Assembly: GCA_018400615.1 (NCBI GenBank)
Contig: JAGYML010000002.1
Coordinates: forward strand, 1 to 64,000
DNA: 64,000 bases
Reading direction: 5' to 3'
DNA from: a bacterium
Lineage (GTDB): Bacteria > Bacillota_I > Bacilli_A > Izemoplasmatales > Izemoplasmataceae
Positions 41,392 to 50,568 of this stretch are shown piece after piece. Below the pieces are notes generated by a model. That model was not told the origin of the DNA, made no database searches, and worked only from the letters and a program-made list of their open reading frames with translations. The position numbers were made by a program, and so were the translations under genes. Position 1 is the first letter of the stretch, and each line of letters begins with the position of its first letter.

Positions 41392-42825
41392 GTGAATAAA
41401 ATGCCTTTCAATCAAACTAAAATTGTCTGTACCATTGGACCAGCAACTGAATCCGAAGATATGATGCGCAACCTTATCAATGCAGGTATGGATGTGATGC
41501 GCCTCAATTTCTCTCATTCAAACTATGAAGAACATGAACTTCGTCTTGATACGTTGATCAAGTTGAACAAAGAACTTGGCACCGACGTTGCCGGCCTCCT
41601 TGATACCAAGGGACCTGAAATAAGAACCCATGGTTTCAAAGGTGGAAAAGCCCGTATCACTGTAGGCAGTAAAGTGGATGTTTATATGGATGAGATCGAA
41701 GGCGATGAAACCAAGTTCTCCGTGTCGTATCCCGATTTGTATGAAGATGTGGCAGTTGGGGGCACCATCGTAGTGGATGATGGGTATTTGAGTTTGAAAG
41801 TCGATTCAATCGATAAAGAGAACAAAATTATCAAGACGACTTCATTCAATACGCATACCATCAGAGACAAACGGGGTATCAATGTACCTGGAATGAAACT
41901 CAATCTGGATTTTGTATCAGAAAAGGATCACCAGGATATCGTATGGGCGTGTGAACAGAATATCGACTTTATCGCGGCAAGTTTTGTAAGACGAAAAGAA
42001 GATGTCTTGGAAATTCGTGACATTATTGAAAAACATACGGATAAATACATACAGATTATCGCTAAAATCGAAAACCAGGAAGGCGTCAACAACATCGACG
42101 AGATTGTTGAAGTCTCTGATGGGGTCATGATTGCCCGTGGTGACCTCGGGGTTGAAGTGGCTCCTGAAGAGGTCCCGGTCATTCAAAAGGACATTATCCA
42201 GCGTTGCCATGAAAAAGGGAAAATTTCCATTACGGCTACGCAGATGCTTGAAAGCATGCAAGAACACCCCAAACCAACCCGTGCCGAAGTCAGTGATGTG
42301 GCGAACGCCATTCTCGATGGTACGGATGCGGTCATGCTCAGTGGTGAAAGCGCCATCGGAAACTATCCGGTTGAATCCGTTCAGATGATGTGCAACATTT
42401 CCCTTAGAATGGAAAAGGAAATTGATAGAAACAATTTGATTAGCCGCGCAAACAACGCGGGTACGAAAGATATTCCAAGCAACATTGCCATGAGTGCCTC
42501 ACATGCCGTACTTCAGGGACAGGCAGACATTGTGATCGCCCCGACTGTATCGGGCACGACCGCAAGGCTATTATCGAAAAACCGTCCTGATACGATGATT
42601 ATCGCATTGGTACCTACAAGTGAAAAGGCCAGAAGTCTGGCGCTCAATCACGGGGTACATCCCATCAAATTCCATCTTGGATATGACACTGAATCCCTTG
42701 TCAAAAGAAGCATTGAATTCGTGACCAAGGAAGGCTTCGTAGAACCGGGTGGCCGCGTCATCATTACTGGTGGGTTCCCACTTGGCACCACCACAAACAG
42801 TTTGAGAATCATGGACATCAAATGA
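41392..42825 (+). CDS. pyk: Pyruvate kinase
   Basis: TKIVCTIGPATES, MDVMRLNFSHSNYEEH, MIARGDLGVEV, ATQMLESM. Confidence 0.98.
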   Translation: MNKMPFNQTKIVCTIGPATESEDMMRNLINAGMDVMRLNFSHSNYEEHELRLDTLIKLNKELGTDVAGLLDTKGPEIRTHGFKGGKARITVGSKVDVYMDEIEGDETKFSVSYPDLYEDVAVGGTIVVDDGYLSLKVDSIDKENKIIKTTSFNTHTIRDKRGINVPGMKLNLDFVSEKDHQDIVWACEQNIDFIAASFVRRKEDVLEIRDIIEKHTDKYIQIIAKIENQEGVNNIDEIVEVSDGVMIARGDLGVEVAPEEVPVIQKDIIQRCHEKGKISITATQMLESMQEHPKPTRAEVSDVANAILDGTDAVMLSGESAIGNYPVESVQMMCNISLRMEKEIDRNNLISRANNAGTKDIPSNIAMSASHAVLQGQADIVIAPTVSGTTARLLSKNRPDTMIIALVPTSEKARSLALNHGVHPIKFHLGYDTESLVKRSIEFVTKEGFVEPGGRVIITGGFPLGTTTNSLRIMDIK

Positions 42826-42830
42826 TACAA

Positions 42831-42857
42831 AGGCATCCTAAACAGGGTGCCTTTTTT
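42831..42857 (+). terminator. pyk terminator
   Basis: aaggcatcctaaacagggtgcctttttt. Confidence 0.8.
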
Positions 42858-42900
42858 CATGGATTTTAATTTTTTTCATTTTTTGCTTGCATTTTATATC

Positions 42901-42918
42901 ATGTATGCTACTATACAT
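42901..42918. promoter_or_regulatory. PadR-type operator candidate over its own promoter
   Basis: ATGTAT-gctact-ATACAT dyad upstream of the PadR gene. Confidence 0.6.
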
Positions 42919-42938
42919 TATATAATAGAGGTGATACC

Positions 42939-43253
42939 ATGGATACACAGCTTAAGAAGGGCGTACTTGATATGTGCGTACTGGGCATCTTGAAAAAAGA
43001 AGATGCTTACGGGTATATCATCTATCAAAGAATCAATGGGTTGCTTGGCATCAGCGAGTCCACGATCTATCCGATTCTGAGAAGATTTGTAAAGGCGCGG
43101 TATTTACAGTCGTATTTGAAACCCTCAAATACCGGTCCTGCAAGAAAATATTTCTCGATTACGCCAGAAGGTGAACGTCATTACAAAGCATTGATTATAC
43201 AGTGGAAAAAATTTGAAGAAACCATCAATCAACAAGTGGTTAGGAGCGATTAG
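42939..43253 (+). CDS. PadR family transcriptional regulator
   Basis: QLKKGVLDMCVLGILKKEDAYGYIIYQRING...STIYPILRRF. Confidence 0.93.
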   Translation: MDTQLKKGVLDMCVLGILKKEDAYGYIIYQRINGLLGISESTIYPILRRFVKARYLQSYLKPSNTGPARKYFSITPEGERHYKALIIQWKKFEETINQQVVRSD

Positions 43254-43254
43254 T

Positions 43255-44739
43255 ATGAAAGAGAGATTCATGGATGCACTCAGAGGGTATCTGAGCCAGC
43301 TCGAGGAAGACGAGCGGGAAGAGATTTTAAGGTTTTACGAAGAGCGGTTCTATACTGGAAGAGTGTACGAAGGAAAAACGGATGAAGAAATTGTCGGCGA
43401 ACTTGAAAGTCCTGAAGATATCGCCCGCAATGTTTTAAAGGAATACGGGTATGATTTCAAGAAAAGCCCGTCACAAAAAGCCAGTAAGGATGTGAATGCT
43501 GGTAAAGTGGTTGGGGTAGCGCTTTTTGATGTCTTCGTAGCCAGTTGGCTTTTGCCTGCACTGGTCAGTGTATTGGTCGCCGTATTCGTATCCCTGTTTA
43601 CATTCATCGGCGCAATGGTCTTTATGCCCTGGACGTCTGCAACGGCCAGTGTGTTCATGATAATTGGAGTCATAGGGCTCACTGTGCTTTGGGCGCTTAT
43701 TGTGCTTTGGTTATACGATACACTTCTCAGCTTTGTGTCATGGTTAATTAAATGGCATCTTGAGGCCCTTGGGTTTGGAGATAGAGATTGGTCCAAGACC
43801 ATTGACAAATTCAAGGTAACGTATTATTTCAAGCGTCATCCACGCTACACAAGACTCAAGAACCGCCTCAAGGCACTGAGTGTGCTTTTAGTGCTTTTAG
43901 GATTTGGCTTTCATCTATTTACCTATGGGACCATCAGCCTCAGCGGAGCCGATAGCGAATTGGTAGAATACAGTGAAAACGAGCGTATTATCGATAATGA
44001 GGGGTGGAAGCTTACAGGCAATGTGGATGTAGGAAACATTGAATTCCACCGACATGATTCAGATGAAATCATGATTGAAGCTTCTGTAATTGACAATGCG
44101 GACATGTCAATAGATATTGATGAGTCTACAAAGACTGTCAATGTGGAAAACGACATAGAATTCCCATTCTTCAATTTTACTGGGCTGGTCAATCTTTTTA
44201 GAAACGAGTCACAGACTATCGATATTTTCATGCCATCTGATTTTGAGTTCGACTCGGTAACCATTGAACATATGAATGGTGGTATGGTGCTAAGAGACAT
44301 GACTATGAACTCACTTGAAATCGAGACTATGAATGGGACCATCGAGTTGATTGAGGTTGATATTGCTTCTCCGAGTGAAATCGAAACCACAAATGGCAAT
44401 ATCATCGTACGTTCAAGTGTGATGGAAAGCGTCGATCTGGAAACCACGAACGGCAGGATAGATATAAGGGAATTCAGTGTCAACAATCTAACACTGGATA
44501 CGACCAATGGCCGTATTACACTGGACTCAATCAATGATTCGAGTGCGTCAGACACTGAACTTCAAGCCTCGACTACCAATGGTGAAATCACGCTCAACAA
44601 TGTGTATATGAATGATGTAAGTCTTTCGACTACCAACGGATCCATCGCTTATGATAACGATGATAAGACCTTTATTCTCGACGCACTTGAGGTGTCTACT
44701 ACCAACGGAAGTGAAGATATCAATGTATTGCATGATTAG
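43255..44739 (+). CDS. DUF1700-DUF4097 fusion membrane protein
   Basis: N-terminal MKERFMDALRGYLSQLEEDEREEILRFYEERF (DUF1700), TM region, C-terminal repeated TTNG strands (DUF4097-like). Confidence 0.85.
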   Translation: MKERFMDALRGYLSQLEEDEREEILRFYEERFYTGRVYEGKTDEEIVGELESPEDIARNVLKEYGYDFKKSPSQKASKDVNAGKVVGVALFDVFVASWLLPALVSVLVAVFVSLFTFIGAMVFMPWTSATASVFMIIGVIGLTVLWALIVLWLYDTLLSFVSWLIKWHLEALGFGDRDWSKTIDKFKVTYYFKRHPRYTRLKNRLKALSVLLVLLGFGFHLFTYGTISLSGADSELVEYSENERIIDNEGWKLTGNVDVGNIEFHRHDSDEIMIEASVIDNADMSIDIDESTKTVNVENDIEFPFFNFTGLVNLFRNESQTIDIFMPSDFEFDSVTIEHMNGGMVLRDMTMNSLEIETMNGTIELIEVDIASPSEIETTNGNIIVRSSVMESVDLETTNGRIDIREFSVNNLTLDTTNGRITLDSINDSSASDTELQASTTNGEITLNNVYMNDVSLSTTNGSIAYDNDDKTFILDALEVSTTNGSEDINVLHD

Positions 44740-44751
44740 GGTTCAAAACAG

Positions 44752-44780
44752 TTGCACTGTATTTTAACCTGTGGTATATT
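44752..44780 (+). promoter_or_regulatory. Promoter P1 upstream of RND gene
   Basis: TTGCAC - 17 nt - TATATT. Confidence 0.65.
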
Positions 44781-44783
44781 AGT

Positions 44784-44805
44784 CCCGACCGAATGTTCGG
44801 TCGGG
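44784..44805. promoter_or_regulatory. Palindromic TetR-type operator candidate / terminator stem
   Basis: CCCGACCGAA-TG-TTCGGTCGGG, 10-bp perfect arms, followed by a T-rich run. Confidence 0.75.
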
Positions 44806-44811
44806 ATTTTT

Positions 44812-44840
44812 TTACACTGTATTTTAACCTAAATTATAAA
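44812..44840 (+). promoter_or_regulatory. Promoter P2 upstream of RND gene (duplicate of P1)
   Basis: TTACAC - 17 nt - TATAAA; shares cactgtattttaacct with P1. Confidence 0.55.
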
Positions 44841-44857
44841 GAAATGAGCTGATTTGA

Positions 44858-47800
44858 ATGAAAAATATTATACGTTTCTCAGTAGAGAAAGCCATTACCG
44901 TGCTGATGGTTGTCATCGCGGTTGTGATTTTCGGGGTGACGTCGTTCAACCGATTAACCAGTGACTTGTTTCCGGATATCAACATTCCGTATGCGGTTGT
45001 GGTCACGACGTATCCCGGTGCAGCCCCTGAGGAAGTGGAAAGTGAAGTCAGCATTCCACTTGAACAGGCTTTTCAAACTACGACCAATGTAACGGAGGTT
45101 CAAACTACGTCTTCTGAGAACATGTCGATGGTCATGCTTGAGTTTACTGAAGACACGGATATGGACTCAGTGATTGTTGAACTACGTGAAAACATGAATC
45201 TGATGGCGGATAGTCTCCCATCGGAATCCGGAACACCAATGATTTTGAGACTCAATCCAGATATGCTTCCGATTATGAACTTCAGTGTGTCTTTGGAAGG
45301 CAGTGATCTGGACGAACTCAGTACTTGGGTGGATGATGAACTTACCCCGCGTATTGAAAGAATCCCTGGTGTGGCGAGTTTGAATGTTTCGGGTGCTTAT
45401 GAATCTGAAATCAGAGTAAGCCTTGATCAGGAGGCCATAGAGGATTACAACGCTCAAATACAAACGGCATTTGAGGGGTCTGATCAGGCCATGGAGCTTG
45501 ACAAGGATTTGATTTCACAAGTCATAGGGGCACAGAACATGAGTTTTCCAGCGGGCTACGTTGAAGCCGGTGGCAATGATTATCTTGTGCGTGTAGGGGA
45601 TGATCTTGAGGATTTGGATGAATTAAGGGAAATGTTGCTTTTTGACGCCCCTTCCAGTGTGCCTGAAGGGATGCTTCCAACCATCACCGTCGAAGATATA
45701 GCCGATGTTGAATTTGTGGCGGCTGAAGACAAACTGTATTCAAAAGTCAATGGTGAAGATGCCGTCAGCATTTCGATTCAAAAAGGTAGCGAATATGCGA
45801 CTACTGAAGTGACGAATGAAATCAACAATGAGCTTCAGGCTATCGCCGATGAAACGGATGGCTTTGAGTATACGACCTTGCTTGACCAGGGTGAATACAT
45901 CGAACAAGCCAATGGCTCTGTGCTTAACAATCTGCTTATTGGAGGCATACTGGCGGTCATGATCCTCCTTGTATTCCTGCGAAATATACGCGTAACACTC
46001 ATTGTAGGTGTAGCGATTCCTGTCAGTCTTCTCTTTGCGGTTATTCTTATATATCTTTCAGACATCACCCTGAACGTGGTGTCACTTGGAGGGCTAGCAC
46101 TAGGAATAGGAATGCTTGTGGATAACAGTATCGTTGTTATCGAGAATATATTCAGGATGAAACGTGACGGAGCATCGAATAAGAAAGCAGCCGTATCAGG
46201 GGCAAACCAGGTTGCAGGTGCGATTGTCGCAAGTACGCTCACCACTGTGAGTGTCTTCCTTCCAATCATGTTCATTGAAGGGTTCGTGCGTGAAATTTTC
46301 TATCAACTCGCCCTTACCATAAGCTTCAGCTTACTGGCGTCACTGATCATCGCGCTTACCTTCGTACCGACGCTTGCCAATAGAATCATGAAAGATGATG
46401 AAGGCAAAAAAGACGATTCAAAATCCTGGATGACAAAAATCCAAAATATTTATGAGCGTATACTTAATGGTGCGTTCAAAGTCAAGTACATTGTTATTGC
46501 GGTGGTGTTTGTACTTCTTGGACTTACGATTTGGGGTGCAACATCGGAAGGCTTTGAATTTTTCCCAGCCTCAGATGAAGGCTCACTTCAAGCCACGATT
46601 GAAATGAATGACAATGAAACCATGGATTATGAAGCCTTCACCACAAAACTCGACGATCTTTATGGTGATGTCGCAAACCTCAGTGACGTATCCGATGTGG
46701 GTATCACTGTTGGAGGTGGGGGACAGGCTGCGATGCTTGGGTTCTCACAAGGCAACCAGGATACTACGAGTGCCACGATGAATGTCGTGCTGAAAGATGA
46801 CCGTGACCTGACCACCATGGAAGTACGTGATGAAATCATTGCGCTTTTCGAATCGGATTACGAAGTATTTGAGGCCGATATCCAGGGAACAGAGATGGAT
46901 ACTGGGGCCCTTGTGGGAGAAGGACTTTCTCTCCGTCTTAAAGGGAGCGACCTTGATGTACTCAGAAGCGAAGCGGAATCCCTTGCGGCTATCGTAAGAG
47001 AAGTCGAAGGGGTACGGGGTGTTGAAACCGGTCTTGAGAATCTTGATGAAGAAATCAAGGTGACCGTAGACAAGGATGTAGCCATTACTTATGGACTTAC
47101 CGTCGGTCAGGTGCTTCAGAAGGTGAGTGAACACCTTGAGACACCTGAAGAAATTACCACCCTTTCAATGGAGGGTCACATGTACAGCCTTTATGTTTAT
47201 GGTGAAGGAGATGAAAGACGCGTCAGTGAAGAAAGTGTAGCGGATCTTGAAGGTATCATCGTTGGTGAGTCAACGATGGGAGGAGATGTTACGCTTGCAG
47301 ATATCGCAACCGTTGAAACCGTTCTTGGATTCGGGTCCATCACGAGAATTGACGGAACCCGCGTCATCGACATCAATGCGGAATTTGAATCTGGGTACAG
47401 CTCTACCATTGTCGCATCAGATGTGGAAGAGGCACTTGAAGGTTATGAACTGCCTTCAGGGTATGAATACGAAGTCATGGGTGAAAGTGAAGAAATCATG
47501 GCAACCCTTGATGAATTGGTTATCATGGGGGCCCTTGGTATCCTCCTGGTCTACATGATCATGGCAAGTCAGTTCCAATCACTGCTTTATCCATTCATTA
47601 TCATGCTGACCATTCCTCTTGCCTTTACAGGTGGATTCGGCATCCTCTATGCCTTTAACATGCCGGTATCGATTGTAGCCGTGATAGGGCTGATTATCCT
47701 GTCGGGTGTCGTCGTCAACAACGGCATCGTGCTGGTCGATTACATCAACCAGCTAAGAGAAAGAGGCTACGACCTCAAAGCCGCCATCACGCGTGCAGGT

Positions 47801-48214
47801 AGAATCAGACTTCGTCCAATCTTTATGACGGCCCTTACGACCATACTGGCGCTTTCCCCTCTTGCGCTTGGGTATGGCGAAGGTGCAGAGATGATGCAAC
47901 CGATGGCATTAACGGCCATTGGTGGACTATTCTATGCAACGTTCCTTACCATTTTCGTGGTCCCGATCTTCTATGATATGATGACCCTGCATGGGCGTCT
48001 CATATTCGGAATACTCGTCACCATCGGTGGGGCAGCAGCGTCCTTGTATTATTTCTTTATCACCTACAATCTTCTCTATGCATTGCTTGCAGTAGGGGTG
48101 ATGGTTGGGGCACTGCTTCTTACCATTTTCATGCCTCCTGTTGCAGACACCAAAGTGCCCAAAGAAGAGGATACGGATGACGTTGAACAGTTCCTGAAAA
48201 GGACGATGAAGTAA
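44858..48214 (+). CDS. Efflux RND transporter permease (AcrB/HAE-like)
   Basis: VVVTTYPGAAPEEVESEVSIPLEQA, GIGMLVDNSIVVIENIFR, GVVVNNGIVLVDYINQLRERG; 1118 aa. Confidence 0.96.
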   Translation: MKNIIRFSVEKAITVLMVVIAVVIFGVTSFNRLTSDLFPDINIPYAVVVTTYPGAAPEEVESEVSIPLEQAFQTTTNVTEVQTTSSENMSMVMLEFTEDTDMDSVIVELRENMNLMADSLPSESGTPMILRLNPDMLPIMNFSVSLEGSDLDELSTWVDDELTPRIERIPGVASLNVSGAYESEIRVSLDQEAIEDYNAQIQTAFEGSDQAMELDKDLISQVIGAQNMSFPAGYVEAGGNDYLVRVGDDLEDLDELREMLLFDAPSSVPEGMLPTITVEDIADVEFVAAEDKLYSKVNGEDAVSISIQKGSEYATTEVTNEINNELQAIADETDGFEYTTLLDQGEYIEQANGSVLNNLLIGGILAVMILLVFLRNIRVTLIVGVAIPVSLLFAVILIYLSDITLNVVSLGGLALGIGMLVDNSIVVIENIFRMKRDGASNKKAAVSGANQVAGAIVASTLTTVSVFLPIMFIEGFVREIFYQLALTISFSLLASLIIALTFVPTLANRIMKDDEGKKDDSKSWMTKIQNIYERILNGAFKVKYIVIAVVFVLLGLTIWGATSEGFEFFPASDEGSLQATIEMNDNETMDYEAFTTKLDDLYGDVANLSDVSDVGITVGGGGQAAMLGFSQGNQDTTSATMNVVLKDDRDLTTMEVRDEIIALFESDYEVFEADIQGTEMDTGALVGEGLSLRLKGSDLDVLRSEAESLAAIVREVEGVRGVETGLENLDEEIKVTVDKDVAITYGLTVGQVLQKVSEHLETPEEITTLSMEGHMYSLYVYGEGDERRVSEESVADLEGIIVGESTMGGDVTLADIATVETVLGFGSITRIDGTRVIDINAEFESGYSSTIVASDVEEALEGYELPSGYEYEVMGESEEIMATLDELVIMGALGILLVYMIMASQFQSLLYPFIIMLTIPLAFTGGFGILYAFNMPVSIVAVIGLIILSGVVVNNGIVLVDYINQLRERGYDLKAAITRAGRIRLRPIFMTALTTILALSPLALGYGEGAEMMQPMALTAIGGLFYATFLTIFVVPIFYDMMTLHGRLIFGILVTIGGAAASLYYFFITYNLLYALLAVGVMVGALLLTIFMPPVADTKVPKEEDTDDVEQFLKRTMK

Positions 48215-48215
48215 T

Positions 48216-48806
48216 ATGAATGAAAAGCGGGAAAAGATACTCAATACAGTGCTGTCTTTTCTGTCGCACAGCGATAGAGAGGATTCTTTGACCATATCGA
48301 ATGTGGCCAAGGCACTCGACATGGGAAAAAGCACCATTTATGAATATTTCAACAGTAAGGATGCGATGATACAAAGCGCATTCGAGCTGATGCTTGAGAA
48401 AAACAGGGAAGCCATTTTGAACGATGATGAACTTAAGACTCTGTCCTTTAAAAAAGCATTTACCAACCATATGAACAGAATTCTTGAATTGGCTCAGAAC
48501 AACGTATTTATCAAGGACTTCTCCCATCATCCGGATATATTGAAGCTTCCTGAAAAGACCAAGGAAGCCATGTTTCAATCAATTCAGGAAAACAACGGGT
48601 ACCTGGAAGAGGCTCTGAGAAAGATTTTTGACAAAGGGGCCAAAGAAGGCATCCTTCAACACGATATCAGGCATTCCCGCTTCAGAACGATTGAAGCCAT
48701 GATTTTCGGGTTTCTCATTGCGATGAACACCCCTTATAGCAACTGGGATAAGGATACCCAGATTGAAGATTTGTATGCCTCCCTTGTCACGCTTTTCAAT
48801 ACTTAA
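48216..48806 (+). CDS. TetR/AcrR family regulator
   Basis: LTISNVAKALDMGKSTIYEYFNSKDAMIQSAFE helix-turn-helix; directly follows RND gene. Confidence 0.92.
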   Translation: MNEKREKILNTVLSFLSHSDREDSLTISNVAKALDMGKSTIYEYFNSKDAMIQSAFELMLEKNREAILNDDELKTLSFKKAFTNHMNRILELAQNNVFIKDFSHHPDILKLPEKTKEAMFQSIQENNGYLEEALRKIFDKGAKEGILQHDIRHSRFRTIEAMIFGFLIAMNTPYSNWDKDTQIEDLYASLVTLFNT

Positions 48807-48812
48807 AAAAAT

Positions 48813-48854
48813 AAAACGGATTGAGTCTTGTGTGAACGACTCAATCCGTTTTTT
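48813..48854. terminator. Bidirectional terminator
   Basis: aaacggattgagtc-ttgtgtgaac-gactcaatccgttttttt. Confidence 0.88.
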
Positions 48855-50484
48855 TCATGCTATAAAGCGTACAGGTCTGGTGTTTGTAAAGGGCGACTAA
48901 GTAGGTGTTTTCAAGTTCGACCACTACGGCGTGCTTGTAAAAATCGGAAATATCGTAGTGAGAGGATCTTGCAATGCGATCGAATAAAGGTTTTTTCAGT
49001 TTCTTGTCCTTGAGGGTTTCAAAATAACATTTGGGTTTGACCTTGCTTCTTTTTAAGTAGGTGGTTTTCAGCGTATCGAGATCAATGTTTTTGACACCGT
49101 TTTCCTTGAGGTAGTCATGCGTGAATTTGTAAACTTCATCAAGCTGATAGCCTTTTCTTTTATAGCCCCTTTTCAAATAATCGGTCATCATGTCATGAAA
49201 GAGGGTGAAATAATCGTTGAAGTGATGGGTGAGTATTGAAAAGAGTTCATCTTCAAAGTACCCTTTGTTGTGGAAAAGGTCCAGGCCGTCTTCAACAGTA
49301 CTTATATAGGCTAGATCAGCTTTGGAAAGTGAAGTGTTGGATTCTATTTGATAGGGTGCGTCATCTTTGAAGCGGTAATCGTAAAGTTCAGCTTCATTGC
49401 GAATTTTCGTCCCTCTTAGAAATTTGAGAAAGCCCAGTTGCAGTTCTCTGCTTCCAAGGGCATAGACATCGTTGAATGTTTTTTTGAAACGCTCGAGTGT
49501 TTCAAGGGGCAGTCCGGCAATCAAATCAAGATGCATGTCGATGATATCGGCTTTTTTGATTTTTTCAATTAGTCGGAAAAGTTTGGCATTGTTTTGGATT
49601 CTTCCTACAAGACGGTTTGTGATGTCGTGGGTGGATTGGATGCCGATTTCAAAACGAAAAAGGTGCCTGGGAGCTTGGGCATGTATATAGTCAATGAGGG
49701 CTTCATCCATGATTTCACCTGTAATCTCGAACTGAAAGACGGTGCCTTTTTTATGGTTCCTGATTAAAAAATCGATGATAGAGAGGGCGTCTTTATTGGC
49801 ATTGAAGGTTCTATCCAGAAATTTGATGGTTTTTGCGCCTTTTTCAAGCAGATGGCTCAGTGTGTCAAGCACATCCGAAAGAGGAAAAAAACGCACTTTT
49901 TTTTCAAGAGATGAAAGACAGTAGGAACACTTGAATGGACACCCGCGTGAACTTTCAACATATTGGATACGTTTGGGAATATGTGGGGAGTCTTCTTTAA
50001 AATTGTGAGGAGACTTTATCATTGATAGGTCTTCGATTTCTTCAATGGGGTGTTCAATAATCGTGTTTTCAGCTTTCCATGCGACATTTGATGTATGATC
50101 AAGAGGCACCCCTTTCAATAGATAATCGAGTACGTTGTCAATCACGTGTTCGCCTTCACCTTTGACAATGACCTCTACAGGCAGGGTTTCAAGAAAATAA
50201 GAAGCATCATAAGACACTTCTGGGCCTCCCAGGACAATGGGCGTGTTTGAACGTTTTTTGATGGCTTTCACCAGGTCGCTGATGAGGTTCACATTCCATA
50301 TATAGGTGCTGAATCCTATGACTGAGGGGTTGTGTTTTAAAAGGGTGTCAATGATGTGGTCCTTCGAATCTTTTATTGTGAAATCAATAAAATCCGTCTC
50401 ATAGGCACTGTTTGCGCTCAGCAGACGGACAGCGTTGTTGGTATGAATGTATTTTGCGTTGATTGCGACAAATAAAGGTTGCAT
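48841..50484 (-). CDS. Cobalamin-binding-domain radical SAM protein (DUF4080-like C-terminus)
   Basis: GGPEVSYDASYFLETLP, RGCPFKCSYCLSS CxxxCxxC, FEIGIQSTHDITNRLVGR. Confidence 0.9.
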   Translation of the reverse strand: MQPLFVAINAKYIHTNNAVRLLSANSAYETDFIDFTIKDSKDHIIDTLLKHNPSVIGFSTYIWNVNLISDLVKAIKKRSNTPIVLGGPEVSYDASYFLETLPVEVIVKGEGEHVIDNVLDYLLKGVPLDHTSNVAWKAENTIIEHPIEEIEDLSMIKSPHNFKEDSPHIPKRIQYVESSRGCPFKCSYCLSSLEKKVRFFPLSDVLDTLSHLLEKGAKTIKFLDRTFNANKDALSIIDFLIRNHKKGTVFQFEITGEIMDEALIDYIHAQAPRHLFRFEIGIQSTHDITNRLVGRIQNNAKLFRLIEKIKKADIIDMHLDLIAGLPLETLERFKKTFNDVYALGSRELQLGFLKFLRGTKIRNEAELYDYRFKDDAPYQIESNTSLSKADLAYISTVEDGLDLFHNKGYFEDELFSILTHHFNDYFTLFHDMMTDYLKRGYKRKGYQLDEVYKFTHDYLKENGVKNIDLDTLKTTYLKRSKVKPKCYFETLKDKKLKKPLFDRIARSSHYDISDFYKHAVVVELENTYLVALYKHQTCTLYSMKKTD

Positions 50485-50568
50485 GAAATCACCTCGGTGC
50501 TGTTATTTTACCATAAGCATGCGTTGTGTGATAGAATGAATTTCGAAGAGACATAAGGAGGTGCGCGT

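Noticed and set aside
43923-44555. 210-aa - strand ORF with repetitive Ser/Ile content
   Set aside because: Antisense reflection of the TTNG-repeat region of the DUF4097 gene
44755-44830. 16-nt repeat with exactly 60-nt offset could be a line-formatting duplication
   Set aside because: Flanking bases on both sides of each copy differ and each copy forms a different promoter, so it is treated as genuine sequence
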